From the NCBI GenBank assembly GCA_001776775.1, contig MFDD01000002.1, positions 270,773-309,343 on the forward strand: a stretch of 38,571 bases of DNA, in the 5' to 3' direction. Origin of the DNA: Candidatus Daviesbacteria bacterium RIFCSPHIGHO2_02_FULL_43_12. GTDB lineage: Bacteria; Patescibacteriota; Microgenomatia; Daviesbacterales; UBA10151. The notes beneath the pieces are model-generated. The model did not search any database, had not been told where the DNA came from, and saw nothing but the letters and a program-made list of their open reading frames with translations. This document shows, in pieces, positions 1 through 9,517 of this stretch. A program made the translations under genes and the position numbers. The first letter of the stretch is position 1; each line of letters starts with the position of its first letter.

Positions 1-413
1 TTTCTCTGCCAAGGATATATCACTTTAGATGCCGGATGTCTTTTTGAACCAACTACAATATCGGCATTATACCATTCAAAATGCTCAAGCATCATGGATA
101 TTCCATTGGGATTAATATCTGCTCCGGCATCTATGAAGGCGATAATTTTACCCTTGCTCGAAGCCATTCCAAAACGGACAGCATAACCTTTTCCTTTATT
201 ATGCTCATAGCCGACTACTTTAATATTACTTTTGTGGTTAGCAAGATTAGTCGCTTTCTCAAAGGTTTTATCAATTTTACCATCCACCACGCAAATTATC
301 TCTGTCGGGTAACGTAATTTATCGGCTACTTGCTTTATACGGTTTAAGTCTTCCGCAATTGTGCCCTCCTGCTTAAATGACGGCACGATAATCGACACTA
401 AGGGTAATTCCAT
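1..413 (-). CDS. GT2 family glycosyltransferase, C-terminus truncated by window edge
   Basis: Manual translation of minus strand from ATG at 413: MELPLVSIIVPSFKQEGTIAEDLNRIKQVADKLRYPTEIICVVDGKIDKTFEKATNL...GKGYAVRFGMASSKGKIIAFIDAGADINPNGI. GT2 N-terminal fold with a DAGAD element in the DxD position. Missing from the ORF track because it is open at the edge. Confidence 0.85.
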   Translation of the reverse strand, partial: MELPLVSIIVPSFKQEGTIAEDLNRIKQVADKLRYPTEIICVVDGKIDKTFEKATNLANHKSNIKVVGYEHNKGKGYAVRFGMASSKGKIIAFIDAGADINPNGISMMLEHFEWYNADIVVGSKRHPASKVIYPWQR

Positions 414-459
414 ACTCCAAGTATACAAATCCTTATCTCTTTAGTGAAGCCCCAAGATT

Positions 460-1722
460 TTACGGGACTACGGGCTTAATCTTAAAAAGATCTTTGAAAG
501 TTAGTGTTACTGGACCAAGCAAGCAAACCAAAAGCAGCGCGTTTATACTTAAGTTTATATTTAATACCATATCCAGGGAGCTATGAAAAACCCAGATCCC
601 AATAATCTGCATCAGAGAAGCTATTAAAGGTAAGGTTATAATCTTTAGCCGATGTATCGCTAGGTAAAAATTAAGTAGTAGCGCAGAGATCGTATAAATT
701 CCTATAGTTAAGGAGAATTTAGTCAAAAGCAGAGAAGCCCCGGCAAACGAGCTGCCATAAAGAAGATTCGTAAAAAGAAGTGGTCTGGCTGTAAACATCC
801 CGATAGCCACACTGCACATCAATATTGTAAGCCCTAAACTGGACAAAAATATTTTAGCCACAGGTTCCCTATTTGCAAAACGTTTAGAGATTAAAGGAAA
901 CATCACTCCGACTATAGGAGCCGTCCCAAAGAGGATAATTTTGCTCAAAGTGGATGCTGCAGAGTATATCCCAGCTTCAGTTCCACTAAAAAAATGTTTC
1001 ACTAGAATTAAATCAATGGTATACAAAGAGGTCAGCGCCAAAGATTGAAAAAGGACTGGAACGGTAAAAATTCCAATTTGCCTGGCCTCAGGGGGGCTCT
1101 GAGGAGAGTTATTCAAGTATTTTTTTAAATAATATTTTGATACAAAAAATCCTGCAGCTGTGGCCAAAGCAAATGCAAACAAAGCTCCATTTAAATGAAA
1201 ACCCAGTAACACCAAAGCTATGCCCAGACCTAGTTTAACCGGAATTTCTACAAAGTTCGTAATCATTAGTTCTTTAAATTTTAACAACCCCTGCAAAGAA
1301 GACCTTAGCAGAATATTCGGGAGTGCAAAGAAAAAAGCAACAGCTATAAAACCTACCGACAGAATAGATGTGATGTTTAAAAACTTGGAAATAAAAGGGG
1401 TAGACAAAAGTAAGATTAAAAATGCTAGACTCGAAAGAAGCAGGGTTTTTTTGAAAAACCAAGCTATCAGATGTGCCACTCGACTCTCCGGGGAACCGGA
1501 GATAAATTTTATAATCACTAGCCCTAATGCGCCTGGTAGGATGCTTAGTATCCCAATAAATGAAAACAGGGCAACTAATTCTCCGTAACTTTCCGGCTGA
1601 AGCAGTTTACCCATCAAAAAATGATAGATATAGTTAAATACGTTAATCCCATTACTACCAACAATCATAATGATAGATCCTGCCAAAAATGGATTTTTTA
1701 TTGATCGGTTTAAGTAGTTCAT
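460..1722 (-). CDS. Oligosaccharide flippase / polysaccharide biosynthesis membrane protein (MOP/Wzx-like)
   Basis: About 420 aa polytopic protein; N-terminus MNYLNRSIKNPFLAGSIIMIVGSNGINVFNYIYHFLMGKLLQPESYGELVALFS is typical of Wzx-type flippases. Start moved to internal ATG at 1722, which gives an ATGA overlap with the upstream gene. Confidence 0.8.
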   Translation of the reverse strand: MNYLNRSIKNPFLAGSIIMIVGSNGINVFNYIYHFLMGKLLQPESYGELVALFSFIGILSILPGALGLVIIKFISGSPESRVAHLIAWFFKKTLLLSSLAFLILLLSTPFISKFLNITSILSVGFIAVAFFFALPNILLRSSLQGLLKFKELMITNFVEIPVKLGLGIALVLLGFHLNGALFAFALATAAGFFVSKYYLKKYLNNSPQSPPEARQIGIFTVPVLFQSLALTSLYTIDLILVKHFFSGTEAGIYSAASTLSKIILFGTAPIVGVMFPLISKRFANREPVAKIFLSSLGLTILMCSVAIGMFTARPLLFTNLLYGSSFAGASLLLTKFSLTIGIYTISALLLNFYLAIHRLKIITLPLIASLMQIIGIWVFHSSLDMVLNINLSINALLLVCLLGPVTLTFKDLFKIKPVVP

Positions 1723-2816
1723 GATATCCAATATGCGTTTACAAATAATGCTACATTTATAATCTGGAGTATTGCGAAAACAAAAATTAATATGGCGAAT
1801 AGATATTTTGATCTAAAAAAGTGGCTAAAAACAAAAAATATCGGAAAAGCACCCAGAATATAACGAGGCATGGAGGAAAGGGTGCCTGTCAAAGTAGGCG
1901 TTAACAGTACTCCCAGGCAAAAAATCAACAAAGCTTTATCTATTTTCTTCCAATAAGCAATTATAGTTCCTAGAGCAAAGACTGTGGTTAAAAACTCTTG
2001 GACAGAGATAAAAAATACATAGCTTAAAGGGTTAACTGTGGCAAAGATTTTAAAATACCTGAAAAATACCTGGGGCAGGAGAATAAAACTCTCCCCGGTC
2101 CGATGAGCTCCAAATTGAGGTTGAACATGAATAAAGTATAAAAAATCACCAGTCTGATAAAAGTTTAAGGCCAGTACTGCCACCAGCCCTATCGGAACTA
2201 GCACAATTGCCAGTAACGAGGTTTTTTGTCTCTTTTGTTTCCACCACATCCAGAGAAGTGCTGGTATTAAAAATATCCCTACAAGTCTGGTAAAACAGGC
2301 TAGCGCTCCACAAACAGAAGATAACAGAAATTTATTTCTTTTGGCAAAATAAAGGCTGAGGACTGAGAGGAGCAGGAAAAGTGACTCTGTGTAAACAGCT
2401 CCTAAATAGAATGCACTAGGAAAAGCTAACAACAAAGCTAATCCTTTATAAACAGAAGCTTTGGGATAATAAAGGGAAAAAAACTTTACACCCACATATG
2501 CAAAAAGGGCTGCACAAACATTACTGATGATAAAACCGCTCAAAAGCACATCTTTCGTTAAAAACGATACAGCATGTATTAGCATCGGGTATCCGGGAAA
2601 AAAGGCCTGTTCAAATTGGTGATACCCAAATTTACTTATCGAAAGATAATGCTGACCATCGAAATTAGCCCAATACCATAGGTTCGGGGCGCTTCTCCAA
2701 GTTACAAACTCTACTCCGGTAAAGTGGTGGTTGGAACGAAGGATCAAGGAGCTTAGCTCGGCGACTATAAAGAGTACGGCTCGCCAAAGTAGAAATATCG
2801 AGGATACAATTATCAT
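1719..2816 (-). CDS. PIG-V/Gpi18-like mannosyltransferase-type GT-C membrane protein
   Basis: Motifs NFDGQHYLSISKFGY...FFPGYPMLIH, GAVYTESLFLLLS and TRLVGIFLIP are typical of PIG-V-like proteins; polytopic. Confidence 0.7.
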   Translation of the reverse strand: MIIVSSIFLLWRAVLFIVAELSSLILRSNHHFTGVEFVTWRSAPNLWYWANFDGQHYLSISKFGYHQFEQAFFPGYPMLIHAVSFLTKDVLLSGFIISNVCAALFAYVGVKFFSLYYPKASVYKGLALLLAFPSAFYLGAVYTESLFLLLSVLSLYFAKRNKFLLSSVCGALACFTRLVGIFLIPALLWMWWKQKRQKTSLLAIVLVPIGLVAVLALNFYQTGDFLYFIHVQPQFGAHRTGESFILLPQVFFRYFKIFATVNPLSYVFFISVQEFLTTVFALGTIIAYWKKIDKALLIFCLGVLLTPTLTGTLSSMPRYILGAFPIFFVFSHFFRSKYLFAILIFVFAILQIINVALFVNAYWIS

Positions 2817-4498
2817 TTTGCCTTTCTAAATTTAAAAAATACACCTAAGCTTAACACAAGAGCAGCGAGCGAAAACATATTCGAAGCGAAGCGAAGTGGA
2901 GTCTCTCCAAATCTTACTCCTATAGTATGAGCTCCGCTGGGGACTTCGAAAGTTATTAGCCCCTCTGTGACCGGATCCCAGGGATCTAGGGTCTTGGTTT
3001 TAACTCCGTCAATATAAACCTCCCAGCCAGGATAATAGACCGTTCGATCCGTTAAAAGCAGGCTGCGACTAGACGAGCTGGAAAATTCATGATAGCTAGT
3101 TTTCCAAACAGTATTTTGCACCAATCCGCTGCCGTCTTTAATTTGAAACCTCAAGCTTGATTGCCAAACATTAGTGTTTTGCCATTTTGGAGCATGTTCA
3201 TGAGCCAGAGTCGTAGTTGTATCAATTGCCCGGTCGTCAAAGAAATAGGCAGGGGGAGAATAATATTCATTGACTTTCCAGTGATTACGATTTAAAAATA
3301 ACAACACCCCCAAAGCAGCTATTGCAATAAAAATCTGCTTTCCTCTAATTAATCTTTGGATAAATTTAATTTCCAACAAGCATGCGGACAGGAGGGAACT
3401 AGCAAATACGATAACCATTAGTAGTCTCCAGGGAAATTGAATAAATTTTAAGGGGGTAAGAGTATTTACGACAGATGAAGAAATCGGTTGCATCATAAAT
3501 AATGCTCCCATGGTTAGCAAAACCCCAAGCGCAAAGAGTAAACCTACCCCCCTTTTTTTCCTTCTTCCAAATGGCACTAACCAGACTAAGCAAGCAATTA
3601 CTACGCTAATATGCGCCAGTCCAATCTGAAAGGACATCTCGCCATGAATAATTCCAACTTTAGATCCGCCAAACCCCCAGGGAGAGTACAATAGGCTTTG
3701 AAGCGAGGGGTAATGTTTTAAAAAATAAGGATAAATTACCTCTCCAACCTTAGTTAAACTCTCCTCAGTTATAGCCGGAACCCAAAAAAAGGCTGTTATA
3801 CTCGCAGCATAGCAAAAGGACAGACTCAAAAATTTGACTTCTATTAAATGCTTTTGTTTATAGAGCTGACATAAACCATAGATAAATAACAGGGGCATAA
3901 AAATCATTGCCGAAATATTATGCGAGGTAACAATAGCCCCAATACTTAGTCCAAGCAGTACTATCCTTAAAGCTGTTACTTTCTCCAGTAATCTTTCCAG
4001 AGAATAAAAGGCTAGCGGTAAAAGAGTCATCGCCACCACTTCACCAATGGCTCCTCTGACATAGACATTTAAAAAATGATATGGTACATAGGTATAGAAA
4101 GCTCCTGCGATAAAGCTACTCATTAAGCTAAAATGTTTACGCAGCCAAATGAACATAAAAAACCAACCCAAAGGGAAGCTTAAAATAAAGATCAGCTTAA
4201 AACTTGTTAAATAGTCCAGGCCAACTAGTACAAAAACTTCCTCAATATAATAGGGCAGGGGATAAGCAAAATTAAAATAAGGGTATCCCAAACCCCAGTT
4301 TAGGCGTTTGCTCCAACGAACCGGAAAATGGCCGTCCTTGATTGCTCTATCAAATTCCACTAAGCGGATAAAATGTCCCTGCGTATCATGCCCGGTTATA
4401 AGCCCCGGTTTGGTCAGCGCTTTAAATGCAGGGAAAGATAGAGCAGTTATTAGAAGTAGTATACCTATGTTAAGATAAAACTTTTTTATAAACTTCAT
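2813..4498 (-). CDS. PTPS-related (PF10131-like) polytopic membrane protein, GT-C-like
   Basis: N-terminus GHDTQGHFIRLVEFDRAIKDGHFPVRWSKRLNWGLGYPYFNFAYPLPYYIEE; C-terminal YYPGWEVYIDG...VPSGAHTIGVRFGETPLR. Paralogous to 26642..28351 and 28338..30050. Confidence 0.75.
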   Translation of the reverse strand: MKFIKKFYLNIGILLLITALSFPAFKALTKPGLITGHDTQGHFIRLVEFDRAIKDGHFPVRWSKRLNWGLGYPYFNFAYPLPYYIEEVFVLVGLDYLTSFKLIFILSFPLGWFFMFIWLRKHFSLMSSFIAGAFYTYVPYHFLNVYVRGAIGEVVAMTLLPLAFYSLERLLEKVTALRIVLLGLSIGAIVTSHNISAMIFMPLLFIYGLCQLYKQKHLIEVKFLSLSFCYAASITAFFWVPAITEESLTKVGEVIYPYFLKHYPSLQSLLYSPWGFGGSKVGIIHGEMSFQIGLAHISVVIACLVWLVPFGRRKKRGVGLLFALGVLLTMGALFMMQPISSSVVNTLTPLKFIQFPWRLLMVIVFASSLLSACLLEIKFIQRLIRGKQIFIAIAALGVLLFLNRNHWKVNEYYSPPAYFFDDRAIDTTTTLAHEHAPKWQNTNVWQSSLRFQIKDGSGLVQNTVWKTSYHEFSSSSSRSLLLTDRTVYYPGWEVYIDGVKTKTLDPWDPVTEGLITFEVPSGAHTIGVRFGETPLRFASNMFSLAALVLSLGVFFKFRKAK

Positions 4499-5489
4499 AA
4501 GTTAATCTGGCAGTTTCCGGCCAGCTAAAACGCTTAATATTTTGCCTTCCTTTGTTGATTAGTTCCTGTCTAAGTGTCGGGTCTAACATTAACTTAGAAA
4601 TAGCACTTCTAATTTCAGACACCGAGTAAGGATCAACTAATATCGCTCCCTCGCCAGCGATTTCAGGTAAAGACGAAGTATTTGAGGTCACGACTGGCAC
4701 CCCTAATTGTTGAGAATCTAAAACAGGAATTCCAAATCCTTCATAAAAAGATACAAATAATGACCCCAGCGAACTGTGATAGAGACCTACCAAATCCTCG
4801 TCACTCACATAGCCTACCCTCTTAATGTACGGACTACCGGCATACTTCTCCAAAAATTCCTTATGACTCCTTAGTTCAGGATGATTCTGGTCAGTTTGTA
4901 AAAAACTTTTTCCGACTAGTACCAGGGTTATTTTTTCCTGGATACAAGCTTCGCACATCGCCAGTATGTTTTTATTCCAAGAGATATTTCCCACATTAAT
5001 AAGATATTTTTCTGGTAGGTTATATTTAAGACGGATATCCTCCTTAACTGGCTTATCTTCAAGAGATTGAGCTAAATAAACCACCTGAACTTTTTTATTT
5101 GGAATTTTTAGTATGTTGACTATATCTTTTTCTGATGCAGTTGAATCAGTAATTATCATTTTTACACCGCGCAGAGCTATCTTTTGTCGTAAAAAAACCA
5201 ACTTTCCTCTAATCCCCGGAGGATACTGCCCTGGAAACTTCAAAGGGGTGACATCGTGAATGGTAACTACTGTGGGGGCCAATTTTTTAATCGGAAGGGT
5301 AGGATAAAACAAATCAAAGAAAGGTATGTGTATTAAATCAACCTTGGGTAGATTTTTTCCCCCATCCCACTCAATGATCTCTAGATTCTTAATTTTTTTT
5401 AGCTCAGGTAACAGACCTTTTAAATAATAGCCCACTCCCCGAGATTGATGGCCCGATGTTAGAGGTGATATATCAATGGCAACTTTCAT
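4470..5489 (-). CDS. GT4 (group 1) glycosyltransferase
   Basis: MKVAIDISPLTSGHQSRGVGYYLKGLLPEL... and C-terminal SFYEGFGIPVLDSQQLGVPVVTSNTSSLPEIAGEGAILVDP, a classic GT4 EX7E-type region. ORF start at 5564 trimmed to ATG at 5489 (ATGA overlap). Confidence 0.9.
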   Translation of the reverse strand: MKVAIDISPLTSGHQSRGVGYYLKGLLPELKKIKNLEIIEWDGGKNLPKVDLIHIPFFDLFYPTLPIKKLAPTVVTIHDVTPLKFPGQYPPGIRGKLVFLRQKIALRGVKMIITDSTASEKDIVNILKIPNKKVQVVYLAQSLEDKPVKEDIRLKYNLPEKYLINVGNISWNKNILAMCEACIQEKITLVLVGKSFLQTDQNHPELRSHKEFLEKYAGSPYIKRVGYVSDEDLVGLYHSSLGSLFVSFYEGFGIPVLDSQQLGVPVVTSNTSSLPEIAGEGAILVDPYSVSEIRSAISKLMLDPTLRQELINKGRQNIKRFSWPETARLTYEVYKKVLS

Positions 5490-6349
5490 CTTAGTTTTAA
5501 ATATCTTAGATAAGCTCGAGGGAAACGTAGAGCGGAAAAAAATGAAAAAAGCAGACCCCTCCATCCATCAAGAATACCTTTATTTCTAATGGTGGTGATT
5601 AAAAACCAACTTATTGGTTTGATAATCAAATACGAAGTTGCAAAACTTAAAGACAGGGCTTTAGGATTTTTGAGAAGCTCATCTCTGATAAGATTCACAT
5701 AGCGGCTGTTCCTTTTTAGGTACCGAGCAAAGTTTGGTGAGTCATTATGTAATAAGTTACTCCCAAGCCACCCCACCCTTCCCTCAACCACCATTTGCTC
5801 ATGTACGCTTTTGCAAGGCAAATAAGCCTTATTTCTTTTAAACAGCCTTATTACACCATCGGGATAAGTTCCTCCAAACCTCAAGTACTTACCTAAAAAT
5901 AAATTTAGCCTTGGAAAGAAAAAGGCTACGTAATCTCCCTCTTTCGTACCAATCGGTCCATCCCTTTTTTCTAGTAATTCAGTATGCTTGATAAATAATT
6001 TGCTTAGAACTTTTTTCTCGTATTCTACTAGCTCCCCAGGCTTGGCAGCTAAAACATATTGTATTTCCTTAGCCAGTTCCCGGCTCACGCTCTCGTCTGC
6101 ATCAAGATATAATATCCAGTCTCCTGTACATAGGTCAAACGATCTTTGTTTGTTTATATGAAAAATAGGGTGATTTTTGGTTATTTCGACCTTTGCCCCA
6201 AATTGTCGGGCAATTTCCACTGTTTTATCCGTCGAGCTGCCATCGACAATGATTATCTCAGAAGCAATATCTTTGACACTGCTCAGGCACTCTCCGATAT
6301 TTTCTTCTTCATTAAAAGTAGCTATTGCTACAGATAAATTTGTGTTCAT
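5486..6349 (-). CDS. GT2 glycosyltransferase (WaaE/KdtX-like)
   Basis: LSVAIATFNEEENIGECLSSVKDIASEIIIVDGSSTDKTVEIARQFGAKV ... WILYLDADESVSRELAKEI. Confidence 0.88.
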   Translation of the reverse strand: MNTNLSVAIATFNEEENIGECLSSVKDIASEIIIVDGSSTDKTVEIARQFGAKVEITKNHPIFHINKQRSFDLCTGDWILYLDADESVSRELAKEIQYVLAAKPGELVEYEKKVLSKLFIKHTELLEKRDGPIGTKEGDYVAFFFPRLNLFLGKYLRFGGTYPDGVIRLFKRNKAYLPCKSVHEQMVVEGRVGWLGSNLLHNDSPNFARYLKRNSRYVNLIRDELLKNPKALSLSFATSYLIIKPISWFLITTIRNKGILDGWRGLLFSFFSALRFPRAYLRYLKLR

Positions 6350-7980
6350 TTTGCGCTAACTAAATAAAAAGCATCGAGTTCATTTGGGTAGTCGATTTTT
6401 TTCAATACTTCAAAGGCTAACCTGTCACGTAATCCATTATACTGGCTTGGCGTAAGTATATACAGCACATCCGGGTTTGCTGAGCTCATGAGGGGATCCC
6501 AACCTCCAAAGAAGTATTTATCAAAATATGCAACCAAATTATAAGAGTGATTCAGAGCAGAGGTATTGATATCTCGACCACGAATAAAGGTAGGGGTGGG
6601 AGTCTTGAGATAATAAACGAAAAAGATATAGGGCTGAGATCTGGCATCAGTCATATATACTAGTCTAAATCTAGGATTATCCGAAACAAAGTTCACGATC
6701 TGCTTCATGCCATATTGCCAATCTATGGCATATTGCTTGGGATATGTATTGTAGTATCCTTTGATATAGATGCCAAAGAGAATTATCAAAGCTCCCAAGA
6801 ATACAAGGCCTAAGCTGATTTTCTGCAACATTCGTTTAGGGAGATTGATAATGGTAAAAGCACCCAGCCCGGAGATTAAAGACCAACTCCCCAGCATAAA
6901 TAGGGCTCTTGCCGCATGAGGTGCTTCCATCACCATACTCGATGGCAGTGGTGCAATTAAAGCCCAGCAAAGAAGCAAAATTTGATATTTAGAACGTTCG
7001 ATCATTATTCTAAGTAGTCCTACAAAAAGAAAGAGGGCTTCAATTACATAAAATTCTCCTATCAGATGGGTTGAATGCCTCGCATTTTTATCTCCCTGCA
7101 AAAAAAGGTACTCGGGAGATAAGTGTAAAATATACTGAGAAGCCGTAATTTCTAAACGGCCAAGAAGTTCATTTTTGGTCGCCTGATAGGTAAAAGTTTT
7201 AGAAACTAATTCTTTAGGGAAAGACGTTTGATTAATCCGTGCCAGCCCTAAAAGAGCCGGATTCTTAATCATTAAGAAAATAAAAAATGAAAAGATCAAA
7301 AAACCAATTCCTATAAATGTTTTTACTTTTTTTAATTCATTAAAATAAATAATAAAAAGACATATCAAAACAAGCGGTAAAACTACTTTGGCAGAATGAT
7401 AAGTAAATAGATCTATCCCAAAAAATAGAAAAGATAATGATAATAATATATTTTTTTGCCTAAGACCGACCAGAAAAAAATATAGTCCGCACACAAAGAA
7501 GAAGAGTGCAAACTGCAGTTCGTGATTGAATCTGGAGAATTGTAAACTATACGGAGAGATTGCCAATAGAAAGGCGGTAAAAATTCCTATTATCTGGCCG
7601 GCTAGTCCTGGTAATTTTGCAAAAAGCTCTTTAGCCAGGAAATAAATCATCAGCACATTTAGCACCCCGAATATTGCCGCGGGAAGGCGGGTGCTGAATT
7701 CATTTAGTCCAAGCAGCTTTACTGACAGGGCTGTAAAGTAAATATGCACAGGATGTTTATCGTCTTCAAATGATTTAAAGTACAAAGGAAAAGTCTTGCC
7801 CCATTCATCTTTACCGAAATTGGCAATGCTATAGGCGTTATACCCTACGGCTGCCTCATCCCAGGACAAAGACGGTGGGTTTGTATCAAGCTTATACAGC
7901 CTCAAAAACGTGGCGAGTATTAAGATAACCAAGATTACAAAGGGGAAAACTAGCTTATTTTTTAGTAAAGTCGTAAACAT
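6346..7980 (-). CDS. GT39/ArnT-PMT-like GT-C glycosyltransferase (NPPSLSWDEAAVGYNAYSI subfamily)
   Basis: Polytopic, LDTNPPSLSWDEAAVGYNAYSIANFGKDEWGKTFPLYFKSFEDDKHPVHIYFTAL and downstream MEAPHAARALFM; paralogous to the next two genes. Confidence 0.8.
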   Translation of the reverse strand: MFTTLLKNKLVFPFVILVILILATFLRLYKLDTNPPSLSWDEAAVGYNAYSIANFGKDEWGKTFPLYFKSFEDDKHPVHIYFTALSVKLLGLNEFSTRLPAAIFGVLNVLMIYFLAKELFAKLPGLAGQIIGIFTAFLLAISPYSLQFSRFNHELQFALFFFVCGLYFFLVGLRQKNILLSLSFLFFGIDLFTYHSAKVVLPLVLICLFIIYFNELKKVKTFIGIGFLIFSFFIFLMIKNPALLGLARINQTSFPKELVSKTFTYQATKNELLGRLEITASQYILHLSPEYLFLQGDKNARHSTHLIGEFYVIEALFLFVGLLRIMIERSKYQILLLCWALIAPLPSSMVMEAPHAARALFMLGSWSLISGLGAFTIINLPKRMLQKISLGLVFLGALIILFGIYIKGYYNTYPKQYAIDWQYGMKQIVNFVSDNPRFRLVYMTDARSQPYIFFVYYLKTPTPTFIRGRDINTSALNHSYNLVAYFDKYFFGGWDPLMSSANPDVLYILTPSQYNGLRDRLAFEVLKKIDYPNELDAFYLVSAK

Positions 7981-9517
7981 AAAATGCTACCGAGCCATCA
8001 GGGTTGCTGAGGACATCGGTACTGTCAACATTATCTAATCTTTGTTGTTGTGACGCAAATACCAGACTACTCATCAAGTTTAAGCCCTCTAGGCCTTTAA
8101 TAAACTCTACGTTCCCAATTGATCTGACGGTGGAAAACCCCCAATCGGAAGGCGGGCTATACTGAATATTCTTTCTAAATGAAGCATAATCCAAATCTCC
8201 GTAAAAAAGATAGAAGATATACGGTTGAGCCATATAATCGCTAATATAAACATGTTTATAGTTAGCAAAGGACTGACCATAGTTTTTAAAAACTTGGGAA
8301 TACCCATACTGCCAATCTGGAGCAAATTTAGAGTAATTATTTTCAAAGTCCAAATAATACAGACTAAATTGAAAAAAACTACCTAGCAGGACTGCTCCTA
8401 TCAAAGGTTTCTGAGAATGGACTAGACTTATTAAGCCCTTCATGCCTAAAAGCGCCAGGACGACAAGGAAGGGAATCATCGTTAATCCTCGCAGTGCATG
8501 CGGAGACTCTTTGGTAATCGCGACCGGAAGAGGGCTGATTAGTAACAGCCCAAGGAAAAGCCAATTTTTCTTAAAAGATCCCCTGGCGATATAGATTAAT
8601 CCAGATAACCCTAAGAAAATTTCCACCCAGAGCAGCTCTCCTCCAAACTGAGTATGGCTGCGGCTATTACTATCGCCACTCAACCCTAAGAATTGAGGAG
8701 AGAAGTTTTTAAAATAATTTCTACTCAAATTATAAATAGTCTCCCTCTTATGGTTTAAGTCTACTGCCCCCACTGCCTGATAGCGATTTAATCCCTCGGG
8801 GCTAAATAACAACCTCAGTACAGGGATCATCATTAGGCTTATTAAAAATAGGCTTAAAAAAATGGCCTTGAGCTTTGTTTTGGTTAGTCCGACTGACCTC
8901 CAAAGGTAGATGTAAAAAAGTGGTAGCGCGACCGGCAAAATGACTCGATACGAATTATAGCTATATAAAGCTAGTCCAAAAAAAAGATGCGCAAGTAAAA
9001 AGTGCCCAAAGTCTACCTTGCTCGTTTGCTCCAAAGACTTTAAGAAGAAAAATAATCCCGCCATGAAAAATGCCAAGCCAGCTGTAACTTCGTATCCTGT
9101 TCGACTAAATAAAAATAGCCAAGGGGTCATAGTCAAGAAAAAAACGCCCAGGGTCGCCAGCTGAGACCCCAAGACTTTTCTGTAAATTAAAAAGCTAAAG
9201 AGTATCGCAATAGCTGTAAACAAGACTGCCGGTAATCTGACAGCTATTTCTTTCTTTCCTAAAACACTCATAAACCCAGCAACGGTATAGATATAAACCG
9301 GTAGCTTAAATTCCCCGAAAGCTCTAAAGTGTAGTGGAAATGACGTACCCCACTCGTCTTTTCCGGTTATAAGAATAGAATAGGCGTTTACTCCAATTGA
9401 GGCTTCGTCCCAATAAAGTGCTGGTGGATTGGTATTTATTTGATAAAGTCTAGTAAAAAGAAACAGTAGTCCAATAGAGCCCCAGACAAACCACTTGTTT
9501 AAGATTTTCAATTTCAC
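7955..9517 (-). CDS. GT39/ArnT-PMT-like GT-C glycosyltransferase (same subfamily)
   Basis: INTNPPALYWDEASIGVNAYSILITGKDEWGTSFPLHFRAFGEFKLPVYIY; KESPHALRGLTMIP. GTG start in a GTGA overlap with the upstream gene. Confidence 0.8.
   Translation of the reverse strand: MKLKILNKWFVWGSIGLLFLFTRLYQINTNPPALYWDEASIGVNAYSILITGKDEWGTSFPLHFRAFGEFKLPVYIYTVAGFMSVLGKKEIAVRLPAVLFTAIAILFSFLIYRKVLGSQLATLGVFFLTMTPWLFLFSRTGYEVTAGLAFFMAGLFFFLKSLEQTSKVDFGHFLLAHLFFGLALYSYNSYRVILPVALPLFYIYLWRSVGLTKTKLKAIFLSLFLISLMMIPVLRLLFSPEGLNRYQAVGAVDLNHKRETIYNLSRNYFKNFSPQFLGLSGDSNSRSHTQFGGELLWVEIFLGLSGLIYIARGSFKKNWLFLGLLLISPLPVAITKESPHALRGLTMIPFLVVLALLGMKGLISLVHSQKPLIGAVLLGSFFQFSLYYLDFENNYSKFAPDWQYGYSQVFKNYGQSFANYKHVYISDYMAQPYIFYLFYGDLDYASFRKNIQYSPPSDWGFSTVRSIGNVEFIKGLEGLNLMSSLVFASQQQRLDNVDSTDVLSNPDGSVAFYVYDFTKK

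Noticed and set aside
2813-4498. Literal reading of the family name as 6-pyruvoyl-tetrahydropterin synthase
   Set aside because: The protein is polytopic and lies among glycosyltransferases; nothing in its sequence looks like the small soluble zinc-dependent PTPS enzyme.
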